Below are positions 6,140 through 6,759 of a stretch of DNA of 6,759 nucleotides, piece after piece. Made by a program: the position numbers and the translations under genes. The DNA comes from a bacterium (GTDB taxonomy: Bacteria; AUK180): contig JAUXGM010000121.1 in the NCBI GenBank assembly GCA_030622125.1, forward strand, positions 1 through 6,759, written 5' to 3'. The notes below the pieces were generated by a model. The model did no database searches. It was not told the DNA's origin and was given only the letters and a program-made list of their open reading frames with translations. Position 1 is the stretch's first letter; each line of letters begins with the position of its first letter.

Positions 6140-6171
6140 AACTCTCAACTCTCAATTCTCAACTCTCAACT
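6140..6171. repeat. Tandem heptamer array, about 4.6 units of AACTCTC
   Basis: Units run AACTCTC, AACTCTC, AATTCTC, AACTCTC and a partial AACT. It is the most regular of the four arrays in this gap and lies seven bases beyond the TTCATTN array. Confidence 0.85.
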
Positions 6172-6179
6172 ATTTACTG

Positions 6180-6207
6180 CCTCCAACCTCTAACCTCTAT
6201 CCTCTAT
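6180..6207. repeat. Tandem heptamer array, four units of CCTCYAW
   Basis: Units run CCTCCAA, CCTCTAA, CCTCTAT, CCTCTAT. The last unit contains the stop codon (6204-6206) of the minus-strand lipoprotein gene, so this array begins exactly at that gene's 3' end. Confidence 0.8.
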
Positions 6208-6725
6208 TTTGTCGGTTTATCTCCCCAAACAAATGTGGCATACGCATCGGCAGTGATATCATTTCCAGAATAGTCATGACAGATAAAATGAAAGTGATAG
6301 ATAAATCCTCCGCCGCCGGTAAAATCACAGTAGGCTTGTAAAGCAGGCCACCCAACGACAAAATCGCTCCATGTCACTGTTACGGTACTATTTGTTGGTA
6401 TGAAATAAGTATCCCTATTGGTGGTATCTGGTGGTCCGACTACCGGATTTCCATCATCATCTTCCGGAGTGATCGTATATTTATCGATAAATATTCCTTT
6501 CGGGGCATCGGATACCTGGTCACCGTCATAGTCACATTTTAATGTTACAGAAGCTACAACAGGTATTGTCGATGCATTAACAAAATACATATCAATATGT
6601 GCATTTGTAGCGTAAAGATCAAGAGACGAACTATCGTCTTCATTTTTACATCCGCCAAGCAGCAATCCGATAACTCCAATAAGTGCAATGAAAATAACAA
6701 AGTAGAATTTGTTAATTCTTTTCAT
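6204..6725 (-). CDS. Predicted lipoprotein of unknown function with an acidic DYDGD loop
   Basis: A 173-residue predicted lipoprotein. It has a basic start (MKRINK), a hydrophobic segment (8-22) and a textbook lipobox LLGGC with cysteine 26, followed by an acidic, serine-rich linker (NEDDSSS) that would hold the domain away from the membrane. The mature part is strand-rich, with CDYDGDQVSD at 64-73, an acidic loop reminiscent of calcium-binding D-x-D-G-D loops. Cysteines 64, 133 and 149 are the other cysteines; two could pair as a disulfide. A glycine-rich FTGGGG then leads into FIYHFHFICHDYSG. I do not recognise a named family; a beta-sandwich envelope protein is the best guess. The ATG at 6723-6725 has a perfect AGGAGG seven bases upstream. 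The stop codon lies inside a heptamer array. Confidence 0.85.
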   Translation of the reverse strand: MKRINKFYFVIFIALIGVIGLLLGGCKNEDDSSSLDLYATNAHIDMYFVNASTIPVVASVTLKCDYDGDQVSDAPKGIFIDKYTITPEDDDGNPVVGPPDTTNRDTYFIPTNSTVTVTWSDFVVGWPALQAYCDFTGGGGFIYHFHFICHDYSGNDITADAYATFVWGDKPTK

Positions 6726-6732
6726 ACATAAG

Positions 6733-6738
6733 CCTCCT
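6733..6738 (-). promoter_or_regulatory. Strong ribosome binding site of the second lipoprotein gene
   Basis: AGGAGG on the minus strand with a seven-base spacer to the ATG. It is the only full Shine-Dalgarno sequence in the window; the plus-strand operon genes have weak ones or none. TATAAA-like stretches just upstream could be a -10 box, but any -35 box would lie at or beyond the window edge. Confidence 0.8.
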
Positions 6739-6759
6739 ATTTTTTATATTTTTTATAGA

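Overview
The window is AT-rich bacterial DNA. Its genes are tightly packed, and its intergenic gaps are unusually repetitive. Two predicted lipoproteins with clear ribosome binding sites suggest a cell that processes lipoproteins. A radical SAM enzyme and a cysteine-rich PSP1/RicT-like protein fit an anaerobic or Fe-S-rich lifestyle. The style recalls genomes from uncultivated anaerobic lineages, but the sequence does not let me name a phylum.

Layout. Positions 1-201 hold short tandem repeats, an inverted copy of a repeat found again at 5055-5124, and a good sigma70-like promoter. Four plus-strand genes follow with almost no spacing (gap of 15 nt, then overlaps of 26 and 50 nt), so they look like one operon. 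They are: a PSP1/RicT-like protein with an internally duplicated domain (202-1500); an unrecognised protein whose second half faintly resembles FMN-binding split-barrel proteins (1516-2106); an AmmeMemoRadiSam-type radical SAM enzyme with an extra hydrophobic N-terminus (2081-3163); and a large polytopic membrane protein with a spermidine-synthase-like soluble domain that has lost its SAM-binding and catalytic motifs (3114-5069). From 5070 to 5303 there is no gene. This gap holds a hairpin-rich, probably non-autonomous mobile repeat running from the stop codon of one gene to that of its convergent neighbour. Two minus-strand genes for unknown predicted lipoproteins follow (5304-6059 and 6204-6725). 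They are separated by a gap built almost entirely of four different short tandem arrays.

How the parts work together. Co-transcription of the four plus-strand genes is a reasonable inference, but no shared pathway can be proven. The usual partners are absent here: RicA/RicF for RicT, and Memo and AMMECR1 for the radical SAM enzyme. The most unusual signals are not genes. One is a set of tandem arrays of 7- or 8-nt units, with about three to five copies each and a different unit at each place, confined to intergenic DNA. The other is a pair of inverted ~70-nt repeats that bracket the four-gene operon.
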